Part shown: positions 50,602 to 58,093 of the stretch, piece after piece | Numbering within the stretch: the stretch's first letter is position 1 | Layout: every line of letters starts with the position of its first letter | Origin: an uncultured Flavobacteriaceae bacterium | GTDB lineage: Bacteria; Bacteroidota; Bacteroidia; Flavobacteriales; Flavobacteriaceae | Assembly: GCA_947501625.1 (NCBI GenBank) | Contig: CANMWN010000002.1 | Location: 620,001-684,000, forward strand | Length of the DNA stretch: 64,000 nt | Direction of reading: 5' to 3' | Program-made: the position numbers and the translations under genes | The notes under the pieces: generated by a model | Seen by the model: only the letters and a program-made list of their open reading frames with translations | What the model was told of the DNA's origin: nothing | Database searches by the model: none

Positions 50602-51006
50602 TTAATCACTCACTTTTCCTGCCAATGAAGAAATTTGTAATTCAAGCCTTTTTAATTCTCTCATTAAAGCATTTTTATCCATTTGCATCCATATATAAAC
50701 TTTTAACATACTTACTCCTAATAAAAATATTACTACTCCAAATCCCCATTTTATCAATTCGTTCGTTACATCGGTATTAAAAAACTGAACCAAACAATAG
50801 ACAAACAGGCCGAAAAACACTAACGTCACTAAATTCATCATATACATTATCCATCTATTTTTACCATTAAAAACGCCTATCAACATCTGAAAAACATTTT
50901 GCTCATCCAGTTCATCATAAAATTTTGCTTCTTCTTCAGACAACGTATCTTTAATTAGTTGATCAATATCTTCTAGACTTTTACCTTTCATTACTTTAAT
51001 TCTCAT
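50602..51006 (-). CDS. Small membrane protein downstream of an ECF sigma factor
   Basis: 134 residues: a cytoplasmic N-terminus with DIDQLIKDTLSEEEAKFYDEL, then two membrane helices (about 62-80 and 86-106), then a helical tail that looks like a coiled coil (ALMRELKRLELQISSLAG). It overlaps the sigma-factor gene by 11 bases. The size, position and cytoplasmic N-terminal segment fit an atypical anti-sigma factor, but no zinc-binding HxxxCxxC motif is present. Family unnamed here. Confidence 0.75.
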   Translation of the reverse strand: MRIKVMKGKSLEDIDQLIKDTLSEEEAKFYDELDEQNVFQMLIGVFNGKNRWIMYMMNLVTLVFFGLFVYCLVQFFNTDVTNELIKWGFGVVIFLLGVSMLKVYIWMQMDKNALMRELKRLELQISSLAGKVSD

Positions 51007-51556
51007 AATTCTTATCTTTTAATATTAATTTTAATTTTTCCCTTGCATGAAACAACCTTGATTTTGCTGTTCCAAGCGATATATTTAATAATTTTCCAAT
51101 TTCTTTCAACGTATAATTTTCAGTATAAAAAAGTTTTAAAACTACTTGCTGATTCATTGGCAATTGAGCTATCGACTTTAACAATTTCTTATTTACATTT
51201 TCTTGTTCATTTATTAAAGTGTTTCCCTCAGAATCAACAGGTTTTTCAACATAAAACCTCTTCAATTTATTCAACTCTCGTTGTTGAGTTCTTAAATAAT
51301 CTATCGATTTTCTATTAACAATACTTATTGCCCAACTTTTGAATTTTTCTGGATTATCCAAAACATCAATTTTATTGATAATCGTTGTCCAACTCTCTTG
51401 AGCAATATCTTTTGCCAAATCAACATCTTTACAATACCAGAATGCAAACTTGCAAAAATGAATATGCCAACGTTTTACTAACATTGCTAATGCATTCTTA
51501 TCTCCTTGCTGAAATGCAACTACTAAATCCGAATCTTTAATTTCTGATTTTTTCAT
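50996..51556 (-). CDS. ECF-type RNA polymerase sigma factor
   Basis: 186 residues of the sigma-70 ECF class. Region 2 includes DSDLVVAFQQGDKNALAMLV, CKDVDLAKDIAQESWTTII (in outline) and FKSWAISIVNRKSIDYLR. Region 4 is LPMNQQVVLKLFYTENYTLKEIG, ending LGTAKSRLFHAREKLKLIL (quoted in part), the helix-turn-helix. Probably regulated by the small membrane protein encoded with an 11-base overlap. Divergent from the rlmD-like gene. ATG start. Confidence 0.93.
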   Translation of the reverse strand: MKKSEIKDSDLVVAFQQGDKNALAMLVKRWHIHFCKFAFWYCKDVDLAKDIAQESWTTIINKIDVLDNPEKFKSWAISIVNRKSIDYLRTQQRELNKLKRFYVEKPVDSEGNTLINEQENVNKKLLKSIAQLPMNQQVVLKLFYTENYTLKEIGKLLNISLGTAKSRLFHAREKLKLILKDKNYEN

Positions 51557-51672
51557 CTTTTATTCACACTATAGACGTATGCAAAATCAAAAGGTTCATT
51601 TTTTAATTTCATCTCTTAAAGATAAATGAATTATTTGCTCAAAAATATTCTGTCTATTATTATTTTTGCCAA

Positions 51673-53127
51673 ATGGGAAGAAGAGAACGAAACAAATTTG
51701 TAAAAAGAGGGCAAATTCTTGAATTAGAAATTGAAGATTACGCCTTTGGCGGAAAAGGAATCGGTCGTATTCGATCTGACGAAGGGGAATTTGTAATTTT
51801 TGTTCCCAACACACTTCCTGGACAAGTGGTTAAAGCACAAGTCAAAAAATCCAGTAAACGATATGCTGAGTGCAAATTGATTGATGTTTTATCACCATCT
51901 GAAGATGAAACAACTATTTCATATCAAGAAATTCCTGGTGCTCCATATATTAAATTGCCAATTGAGAAGCAACATGCTTACAAATATGATAGTACGATGT
52001 CGCTTTTCAAGAAAATAGGAAAAGTAGAAAATATTGAAAGTTTGTTTGATGAATTTGTAAAATCACCAAATCAATTTCATTACCGAAATAAAATGGAATA
52101 TGGTTTTTCTGCAATAGGTTATGACAACATCAAAAAAAGCGATGTTGATGAATTTACTTTAGGGTTTAAAAGGCGTGGAACTTGGTGGATGGCAGAAAAC
52201 CTTGAAAAAGATAGTGGTTTATTTGACAAAGAATTTGAAGACAATCTGCATAAAATAAAAAACTACTGCCAAGAAACTAATCTTGCGCCTTGGCACGCTC
52301 CTAAAAGAGAAGGGTTTTTCAGATATTTTGTAGTTCGAAAATCATACAAAACCAATCAGTTATTATTCAATTTGGTTACCACTTCTTATGATTTACCAAA
52401 GTTTGATTTAGAGAAATTTGCTGAATTTCTAGTAGAATTATTTGGCGAAAGAGTTGCTGGTTTTTTGCACAGCATAAATGATGAAACTGGAGACAGAACA
52501 TTAGCAACTGCTGGAAAAATAAATCTGATTTATGGTAAAGAGAAAATAGTTGAAGAATTATTGGATTTAAACTTTGAAATAAGCATGAAAAGTTTCTTTC
52601 AAACTAATCCCAAATGTGCTGAAAAATTATACTCAAAAGTTGCAGAATATACCTTAGAAAATAAAGAAGCAGTTGACAACACTGTAGTTTTAGATTTATT
52701 TTGTGGAACTGGTACTATAGGACAAATCATCGCTTCAAAAAGTAATAACACAAAAATTATCGGTGTAGATATTATTGAATCGGCAATAAAAGATGCTAGA
52801 AAAAATGCCAAAAGAAATAATATCAAAGATTTAACGTTTTATGCAGAAGATGTAGGAAAATTTTTAACAAAACATCCTGAATATCAGAATAAAATCAGAA
52901 CGTTAATTTTAGATCCTTCTAGAGCAGGAATAGCACCTAAAACTTTAACTAAAATCATCAAATTGAATGCTGATAGAATGGTTTATGTATCATGCAACCC
53001 TGCAACACAAGCAAGAGATACTGAACAATTGATTCAAAATGGATATCAGTTAAAAAAGATTAGTTTTGTAGACCAATTTCCACATACTGCACATATTGAA
53101 ACCGTAGCATTGTTTGAAAAAGAATAG
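51673..53127 (+). CDS. rlmD: 23S rRNA (uracil-C5)-methyltransferase, RlmD/TrmA family
   Basis: 484 residues: a TRAM domain (about 10-65, ILELEIEDYAFGGKGIGRI), a central domain, and a SAM methyltransferase domain with LDLFCGTGTIGQI (near 343), IGVDIIESAIKDARKNA, LDPSRAGI and the nucleophile-region VYVSCNPATQARD (Cys near 441). The position where RlmD normally has the CxxxxxCGGC iron-sulfur cysteines reads YQEIPGAPYIKLPIEKQHAY, with no cysteines, so the cluster is absent. Target uracil (1939 or 747) cannot be told apart by eye. ATG start. Confidence 0.92.
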   Translation: MGRRERNKFVKRGQILELEIEDYAFGGKGIGRIRSDEGEFVIFVPNTLPGQVVKAQVKKSSKRYAECKLIDVLSPSEDETTISYQEIPGAPYIKLPIEKQHAYKYDSTMSLFKKIGKVENIESLFDEFVKSPNQFHYRNKMEYGFSAIGYDNIKKSDVDEFTLGFKRRGTWWMAENLEKDSGLFDKEFEDNLHKIKNYCQETNLAPWHAPKREGFFRYFVVRKSYKTNQLLFNLVTTSYDLPKFDLEKFAEFLVELFGERVAGFLHSINDETGDRTLATAGKINLIYGKEKIVEELLDLNFEISMKSFFQTNPKCAEKLYSKVAEYTLENKEAVDNTVVLDLFCGTGTIGQIIASKSNNTKIIGVDIIESAIKDARKNAKRNNIKDLTFYAEDVGKFLTKHPEYQNKIRTLILDPSRAGIAPKTLTKIIKLNADRMVYVSCNPATQARDTEQLIQNGYQLKKISFVDQFPHTAHIETVALFEKE

Positions 53128-53161
53128 AACTCATTTAACAATCTACATTGAGAAAAATATG

Positions 53162-53169
53162 TACATTTG
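53162..53169 (+). promoter_or_regulatory. -7 promoter box before the DUF6452-type gene
   Basis: TACATTTG matches TAnnTTTG and lies 17 bases before the ATG at 53187. It falls inside the longer TTG-started reading frame, which argues for the ATG. Confidence 0.55.
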
Positions 53170-53186
53170 AATTACAAAATTTTTAC

Positions 53187-53639
53187 ATGAAAAAACTCCT
53201 TATTCCAATACTAATAATCATTATGGTAACGAGTTGTCAAAAAGATGACATCTGTATTGATCCAGTAACACCAAAATTAGTCATTCGCTTTTATGACAAC
53301 GCTAACCCAACTGATTACAAATCCGCTACAGATTTATCAATTTGGGCTGAAGGACTTGATCCTTTAACAGAATATCAAGGTCAAACGAGCGATTCAATTG
53401 CTTTACAATTAGATCCAAATGCCGATTTCACTACCTACCATATAGTTACAGATACAACCGAAGATGTTATAACTATAAATTATACTCGTGATGAAGTGTT
53501 CGTTTCGCGTTCGTGTGGCTTTAAATATAATTTTGGAAGTATTAATTTAACTGATGTCTCAAATAATTGGATTATAAACACTGAAATCACTAACCTAACT
53601 GTAGAAGATGAAACAGAACATATTAAAATTTTCCATTAG
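53187..53639 (+). CDS. DUF6452-type lipoprotein
   Basis: 150 residues from ATG 53187, with lipobox MVTSC (about 13-17) followed by QKDD. The mature part is beta-rich: CIDPVTPKLVIRFYDNANPTD, then DSIALQLDPNADFTTYHI and a CGFKYNF segment (two Cys may pair). The family is found in flavobacteria directly before a DUF6048-type protein, as here, and next to the rlmD-type gene. Role unknown, envelope. The frame also opens 39 bases upstream at a TTG, rejected because it hides the signal. Confidence 0.78.
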   Translation: MKKLLIPILIIIMVTSCQKDDICIDPVTPKLVIRFYDNANPTDYKSATDLSIWAEGLDPLTEYQGQTSDSIALQLDPNADFTTYHIVTDTTEDVITINYTRDEVFVSRSCGFKYNFGSINLTDVSNNWIINTEITNLTVEDETEHIKIFH

Positions 53640-54318
53640 CATATTGTTCTTTGCATTTTCATTTACAGTAAATGCTCAAGAAGAAACCGAAACGTCAAAT
53701 GACTCGATAAAATATCAAAACAAATTTGGTTTAAGAGTTGGTGCAGATATTAGTAGGCCAATAATTGGCGCTTTTAACAATGATATAAAAGGAATAGAAT
53801 TAGTTGGTGATTACAGAGTTTCCAGAAATTTATATATAGCAACTGAATTAGGCTTCTATGAAAGAATTACAGAAGAAGATTTTATAGATTTTAACAGTAA
53901 AGGCACTTACTTAAAAGCAGGTGTAAATTACAACTTATATCAAAATTGGGGAGCAATGAGTAATGAAATTTATGCAGGAGTTCGTTATGGATTTAGTAGT
54001 TTTTCGCAAACTCTAAATACTTATAATCCAAATTTTGATGGCACCTATTTCCCTGAACTAACAGTAGATTCTAATACAAAATTTTCTAGCCTCAATGCTC
54101 ATTGGGCTGAACTCGTTATGGGACTTAAAGTTGAGGTATTCAATAACTTATACCTAGGAGCAAGTATGAGTTTGAAAAAAATGATTTCGCAAAAACAACC
54201 TACAAATTTTAAAAATCTTTACATTCCTGGATTTGAAAGAGTCTACTTAAACGATACAGGTTTTGGATTTAATTATACAGTTAGTTATTTAATTCCTATA
54301 TACAAAAAAGACAAATAA
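53608..54318 (+). CDS. DUF6048-type outer membrane beta-barrel protein
   Basis: 236 residues, signal peptide to about residue 23 (FTVNAQ), then amphipathic beta strands with Gly/aromatic pattern: FGLRVGADISRPIIG, YRVSRNLYIATELGFYER, IYAGVRYGFSSFS and a final FGFNYTVSYLIPIYKK. Probably a small outer membrane barrel. The ATG lies 32 bases inside the DUF6452 gene in another frame, an unusually long overlap, so translation of the two is likely coupled. Function unknown. Confidence 0.8.
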   Translation: MKQNILKFSISILFFAFSFTVNAQEETETSNDSIKYQNKFGLRVGADISRPIIGAFNNDIKGIELVGDYRVSRNLYIATELGFYERITEEDFIDFNSKGTYLKAGVNYNLYQNWGAMSNEIYAGVRYGFSSFSQTLNTYNPNFDGTYFPELTVDSNTKFSSLNAHWAELVMGLKVEVFNNLYLGASMSLKKMISQKQPTNFKNLYIPGFERVYLNDTGFGFNYTVSYLIPIYKKDK

Positions 54319-54406
54319 GCATTTCTTTATTTCACTACACATTTCCTCAATAAAAATAGGCGTTTAGGATTTTTTTAATTAATTTTATATTTTAAAATAA
54401 TAGATT

Positions 54407-55357
54407 ATGAATGCGATACCAAGTGTAAACTTATCTGATTTTTTATCAGATGATGAAAATAGAAAACAGAAGTTTGTTAACGAAATTGGAAAAGCCTATG
54501 AAGAGATTGGTTTTGTTGCCCTAAGCGGACATTTTTTGAGTGATGAGTTGATAAAAAGTTTATATGAAGAAATTAAAAACTTTTTTAACCTTCCTGATGA
54601 TGTAAAAAGAGGCTATGAAATTGAAGGAATTGGTGGACAAAGAGGTTATACTTCTTTTGGAAAAGAACATGCTAAAGGTAAAAAAGAAGGTGATTTAAAA
54701 GAATTCTGGCATTTTGGTCAGTATGTGAGCGAAGATGCAAATCTTACAGAAACGTATCCTGATAATGTAACTGTAAAAGAGTTACCAAAATTTAATGAAG
54801 TAGGAAAAACTACCTATAAAATGTTAGAAAAAACTGCAAAATATGTGTTGAGAGCATTAGCATTACATTTAGATTTAGAAGAAACTTATTTTGATAATTA
54901 TATCAAAGATGGGAATTCTATTTTAAGACCTATCCATTATCCACCAATTAAAACTGCTCCAAAAAATGCTGAAAGAGCAGCAGCACATGGAGATATTAAT
55001 TTAATAACACTATTAATGGGTGCTCAGGGTAAAGGGCTACAAGTCCAAAATCATGAAGGTGAATGGATTGATGCTATTGCTCAGCCAGATCAATTAATGA
55101 TTAATGTTGGAGATATGTTGTCAAGGCATACTAATAATAGATTAAAATCAACTATTCATAGAGTTGTAAATCCTCCGAAAGAATTATGGGGAACTTCTAG
55201 GTATTCTATTCCATTTTTTATGCATCCAGTAAGTGATATGAAATTAGATGTGCTTGAGAGTTGTATTGATGAAAAAAATCCTAAAAACTTTGACGATATT
55301 ACTGCAGGGGATTTTTTACACGAGCGCCTCATTGAATTAGGTTTAATTAAGAAATAA
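54407..55357 (+). CDS. Isopenicillin N synthase-like 2-oxoglutarate/Fe(II) oxygenase
   Basis: 316 residues of the IPNS-like non-haem iron family. N-terminal DIOX_N part: IPSVNLSDFL, YEEIGFVALSGHFLSDELI. Iron ligands are in AAHGDINLITLL (HxD near 187-189) and STIHRVVNP (His near 245), and the 2OG-binding Arg is in RYSIPFFMHP near 261. Homologues act on many small molecules; true isopenicillin synthesis is not implied. It is the first of five closely spaced plus-strand genes running to 57902. Confidence 0.9.
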   Translation: MNAIPSVNLSDFLSDDENRKQKFVNEIGKAYEEIGFVALSGHFLSDELIKSLYEEIKNFFNLPDDVKRGYEIEGIGGQRGYTSFGKEHAKGKKEGDLKEFWHFGQYVSEDANLTETYPDNVTVKELPKFNEVGKTTYKMLEKTAKYVLRALALHLDLEETYFDNYIKDGNSILRPIHYPPIKTAPKNAERAAAHGDINLITLLMGAQGKGLQVQNHEGEWIDAIAQPDQLMINVGDMLSRHTNNRLKSTIHRVVNPPKELWGTSRYSIPFFMHPVSDMKLDVLESCIDEKNPKNFDDITAGDFLHERLIELGLIKK

Positions 55358-55361
55358 CTTT

Positions 55362-55799
55362 ATGAATCATTCCAATGATTCAATAATAATCGAGCAAACT
55401 TTTGATTCTTCAACTTCTGTTGTTTGGGAAGCAATAAGTAACCCAAATCAAATGCGAAGTTGGTTTTTTGAACAAATCAAAGACTTTAAACCAGAAGTTG
55501 GTTTTAAAACATCATTTGCAGTTCAGGTTGAAGATAGAATTTATACACATTTATGGGAGTTAACAGAAATTATCCCTAAACAAAAGATTGTTTATAGTTG
55601 GAAGTACGCTGAGCACGAAGGAGAAGGTATTGTAATTTTTGAATTGGAAGAAAAGAACTCAAAAACGCTTTTAAGATTGACTAATTTAGGTTTAGAAACT
55701 TTTCCAAAAGATGTTCCAGAGTTTTCTAAAGAAAGTTGTATTGGTGGTTGGTCCTATTTTATAAAACAACAATTAAAAAATTATTTAAATAATAAATAA
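55362..55799 (+). CDS. SRPBCC/AHSA1-domain protein
   Basis: 145 residues of the START-like AHSA1 (Aha1 C-terminal) family: IIEQTFDSSTSVVWEAISNP, MRSWFFEQIKDFKPEVGF, PKQKIVYSWKYAEHEGEGIV and WSYFIKQQLKNYLNN at the end. These form a hydrophobic-ligand or chaperone-type pocket; the ligand is unknown. It starts four bases after the oxygenase gene and its stop overlaps the SUI1 gene start by one base. Confidence 0.9.
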   Translation: MNHSNDSIIIEQTFDSSTSVVWEAISNPNQMRSWFFEQIKDFKPEVGFKTSFAVQVEDRIYTHLWELTEIIPKQKIVYSWKYAEHEGEGIVIFELEEKNSKTLLRLTNLGLETFPKDVPEFSKESCIGGWSYFIKQQLKNYLNNK

Positions 55800-56128
55800 T
55801 GGATTTACAAGATCAATTAAAAAATCTATTCCCAGACCATATTCCTGAAGAAACTTCTGAAGTTGCAGATGATAAAAATGCTGTATGGATGCAAGATGAT
55901 CCTATTATTTGCAAGTATGAAAAGCGAAAAGGAAAACCTATTACTATTTTGGAAGGTTATACTGGTGCTGATAGTGATTTCAAAAAATTGGCTAAGGAAA
56001 TAAAAACCAAATTGAGTGTTGGTGGTAGTTTTAAGAATGATAAGATTATCATTCAAGGAGATTATCGAGATAAAATAATGAACATATTAAAAGAAAAAGG
56101 CTTTAATGTAAAACGCGTTGGAGGTTAA
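55799..56128 (+). CDS. SUI1/eIF1-domain translation factor (YciH-like)
   Basis: 109 residues. The SUI1 fold is visible in IICKYEKRKGKPITILEGY (about 37-55), KKLAKEIKTKLSVGGSFKND and IIIQGDYRDKIMNILKEKGF, ending VKRVGG. Bacterial members (YciH) bind the 30S subunit near the P site and affect start-site choice. It overlaps the AHSA1 gene by one base and leads to the nucleoside phosphorylase after 30 bases. Confidence 0.92.
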   Translation: MDLQDQLKNLFPDHIPEETSEVADDKNAVWMQDDPIICKYEKRKGKPITILEGYTGADSDFKKLAKEIKTKLSVGGSFKNDKIIIQGDYRDKIMNILKEKGFNVKRVGG

Positions 56129-56158
56129 ATAGAATTGGAAATTAAAGCAAAGAAGTTA

Positions 56159-57031
56159 ATGAATAAAATAGCAGCATCAGAATTAATTTTAAACAAAGAT
56201 GGTAGTATTTACCATCTAAATTTATTACCAGAAAATATTGCAAAAACCATCATTTTTGTTGGAGATCCTGATAGAGTCGAAAAGGTTACTAAGTATTTTG
56301 ACTCTGTTGATTTTGAAACTCAAAAAAGAGAATTCAAAACACAAACAGGAACCTATAAAGGAAAAAGGGTGACTGTTATTTCAACAGGAATTGGTCCTGA
56401 CAATATTGATATTGTCTTAAACGAATTAGATGCATTAGTGAATATTGATTTAAAAAATAGAACTGTAAATAACGAACATACGTCACTAGATATCATAAGA
56501 ATTGGTACTTCTGGTTGCCTACAAAGTGATATTCCAGTTGATAATTTCTTAATTTCATCACATGCTATGGGTCTAGATGGTATGCTTCACTCTTATGATT
56601 GTGAGCACGTTTGTGAAAAAGAAATTGAAAATGCGTTTATGGAATATACAGGATGGAGCGATAAAAAAGCGAATCCTTATTGTGTGAAAAATGGAGAGCA
56701 ACTCGCGAAAAAATTAAGTAGTGATCAAACTTATTTAGGAATTACTGCAACTGCTCCAGGATTTTATGGACCGCAAGGAAGGGTATTAAGACTATCATTA
56801 CAAGATACTGACTTAAATAAAAAAATTGATAGTTTTAAATATAAAAACTATCGAATTACCAACCTTGAAATGGAAACTTCGGCAATTTACGGTTTAGCAA
56901 AATTATTGGGACACAATGCTGTTTCTATGAATGCTTTGATTGCTAATAGAGCAAATGGAGAGTTCAGTAATGATCCCTATAAAACTGTTGATAGATTGAT
57001 AAAATATACATTAGATAAAATTGTAGAATAA
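56159..57031 (+). CDS. Nucleoside phosphorylase (uridine phosphorylase-like)
   Basis: 290 residues from ATG 56159; the frame also opens at TTG 56135. A PNP/UDP family member: IIFVGDPDRVEKVTKYFD (phosphate-binding GDP-R), VISTGIGPDNIDIVLNEL, IIRIGTSGCLQSDIPVDNFLISS (quoted in part) and NLEMETSAIYGLAKLLGH (the ribose-binding E-M-E-x-S, near 240). Cytoplasmic nucleoside salvage is expected. The substrate cannot be read; the Ca3427-like gene begins one base after its stop, suggesting a joint role. Confidence 0.9.
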   Translation: MNKIAASELILNKDGSIYHLNLLPENIAKTIIFVGDPDRVEKVTKYFDSVDFETQKREFKTQTGTYKGKRVTVISTGIGPDNIDIVLNELDALVNIDLKNRTVNNEHTSLDIIRIGTSGCLQSDIPVDNFLISSHAMGLDGMLHSYDCEHVCEKEIENAFMEYTGWSDKKANPYCVKNGEQLAKKLSSDQTYLGITATAPGFYGPQGRVLRLSLQDTDLNKKIDSFKYKNYRITNLEMETSAIYGLAKLLGHNAVSMNALIANRANGEFSNDPYKTVDRLIKYTLDKIVE

Positions 57032-57032
57032 T

Positions 57033-57902
57033 ATGACTGACCTTATCATTGGCGGAGTTCCAGAACATTTCAACTTACCTTGGCATCTTGCTATCGAAAA
57101 TGGTGAGTTTAAAAGCAAAAACATCAATGTAACTTGGAGAGATTTTCATGGCGGAACTGGCGCTATGTGTAAAGCCTTAAGGAATAAAGAAATTGACATT
57201 GCAATTATCCTTACCGATGGAGTTATCAAAGATATTATCAATGGTAATGAAACTAAGATTGTTCAAACTTATATAGATACGCCACTACTTTGGGGGATTC
57301 ACGTAGGAGCAAATTCTGAATACGAAAAAGTTGCAGACCTTGAAGGCAAAAAAGCAGCGATTAGTAGAGTTGGTTCTGGCTCACAATTATTAGCAATTGC
57401 CAACGCCAAAAAACAAGGTTGGAATATTGAAGATGTAAAATTTGAAATTGTTGGAAACTTAGACGGAGGAATTGAAGCATTAACAAACGGAAATGCTGAT
57501 TATTTTTTATGGGAACATTTTACAACCAAGCCTTGGGTTGACAATAGAACGTTTAGAAGAGTTGGTGATTGCCCTTCTCCTTGGCCTTGTTTTATGATTG
57601 CGGTAAGAAATGATGTACTTGAAAATAATTTGTCTGATATTAGAAATGTTCTAAGAATTATTAATAATCAAACAAAAAAACTATCTACTCATGCTAAAAA
57701 GCAGCGCTTTGTTTCGCTATTTGCTTCAAGGTACAATCTTAAAGAAGAAGACATCAAAGATTGGCTAATAATTACTGAATGGAATCAAGGAAAACCTATT
57801 TCAAAAAGATTAATTAAATCGATACAAAATAAATTATTAGAATTGAGCGTTATTGAAAAAACAATTGAAGTAGAAAAATTAATAAAAAAAATATACCTTT
57901 GA
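57033..57902 (+). CDS. Ca3427-like PBP2-fold cytoplasmic protein
   Basis: 289 residues of type 2 periplasmic-binding-protein fold but with no signal peptide, so cytoplasmic. Pattern: LIIGGVPEHFNLPWHLAIEN, FHGGTGAMCKALRNKEIDIA, RVGSGSQLLAIANA, NADYFLWEHFTTKPWVDN and CPSPWPCFMIAVRND. The WEHFTTKP segment matches what I recall of the Ca3427-like group, relatives of NMT1/THI5. No permease or ATPase gene is near, so it is not an ordinary ABC binding protein; it may be an enzyme or a metabolite sensor acting with the phosphorylase. Confidence 0.8.
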   Translation: MTDLIIGGVPEHFNLPWHLAIENGEFKSKNINVTWRDFHGGTGAMCKALRNKEIDIAIILTDGVIKDIINGNETKIVQTYIDTPLLWGIHVGANSEYEKVADLEGKKAAISRVGSGSQLLAIANAKKQGWNIEDVKFEIVGNLDGGIEALTNGNADYFLWEHFTTKPWVDNRTFRRVGDCPSPWPCFMIAVRNDVLENNLSDIRNVLRIINNQTKKLSTHAKKQRFVSLFASRYNLKEEDIKDWLIITEWNQGKPISKRLIKSIQNKLLELSVIEKTIEVEKLIKKIYL

Positions 57903-57929
57903 TTTTTAAATCAAAATAAAAATCCCATT

Positions 57930-58085
57930 ATGAAAAAAATAGCAATCCTTTTAGTATTCGTTTTTGCAGCAGCCTCATTAACTTCATGTAAAGCCTCAAA
58001 AGGTTGTGGTTTAACTGGCGATGCTAATACTCCTGGTACAAATCCTATTGAAAATGTTTCTAGTCAAGAAACTGCAATAGTATAA
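57930..58085 (+). CDS. Tiny lipoprotein (51 residues)
   Basis: ATG 57930 opens a 51-residue frame: MKKIAILLVFVFAAASLTSC (lipobox LTSC, Cys near 20), then a short polar tail with KASKGCGLTGDANTPG. The mature peptide has only about 32 residues including a second Cys. The signal is unmistakable and the frame ends at a normal TAA just before the valS stop on the other strand. Small lipoproteins of this sort are common in the phylum; role unknown. Confidence 0.75.
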   Translation: MKKIAILLVFVFAAASLTSCKASKGCGLTGDANTPGTNPIENVSSQETAIV

Positions 58086-58093
58086 TTTAATTA

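Noticed and set aside
54407-55357. Beta-lactam biosynthesis from the isopenicillin N synthase-like gene
   Set aside because: Only the general 2OG/Fe(II) motifs are present and no peptide synthetase or partner gene is nearby.
57033-57902. ABC transporter substrate-binding protein
   Set aside because: The fold fits, but there is no signal peptide and no permease or ATPase gene in the neighbourhood, so an importer role is not supported.
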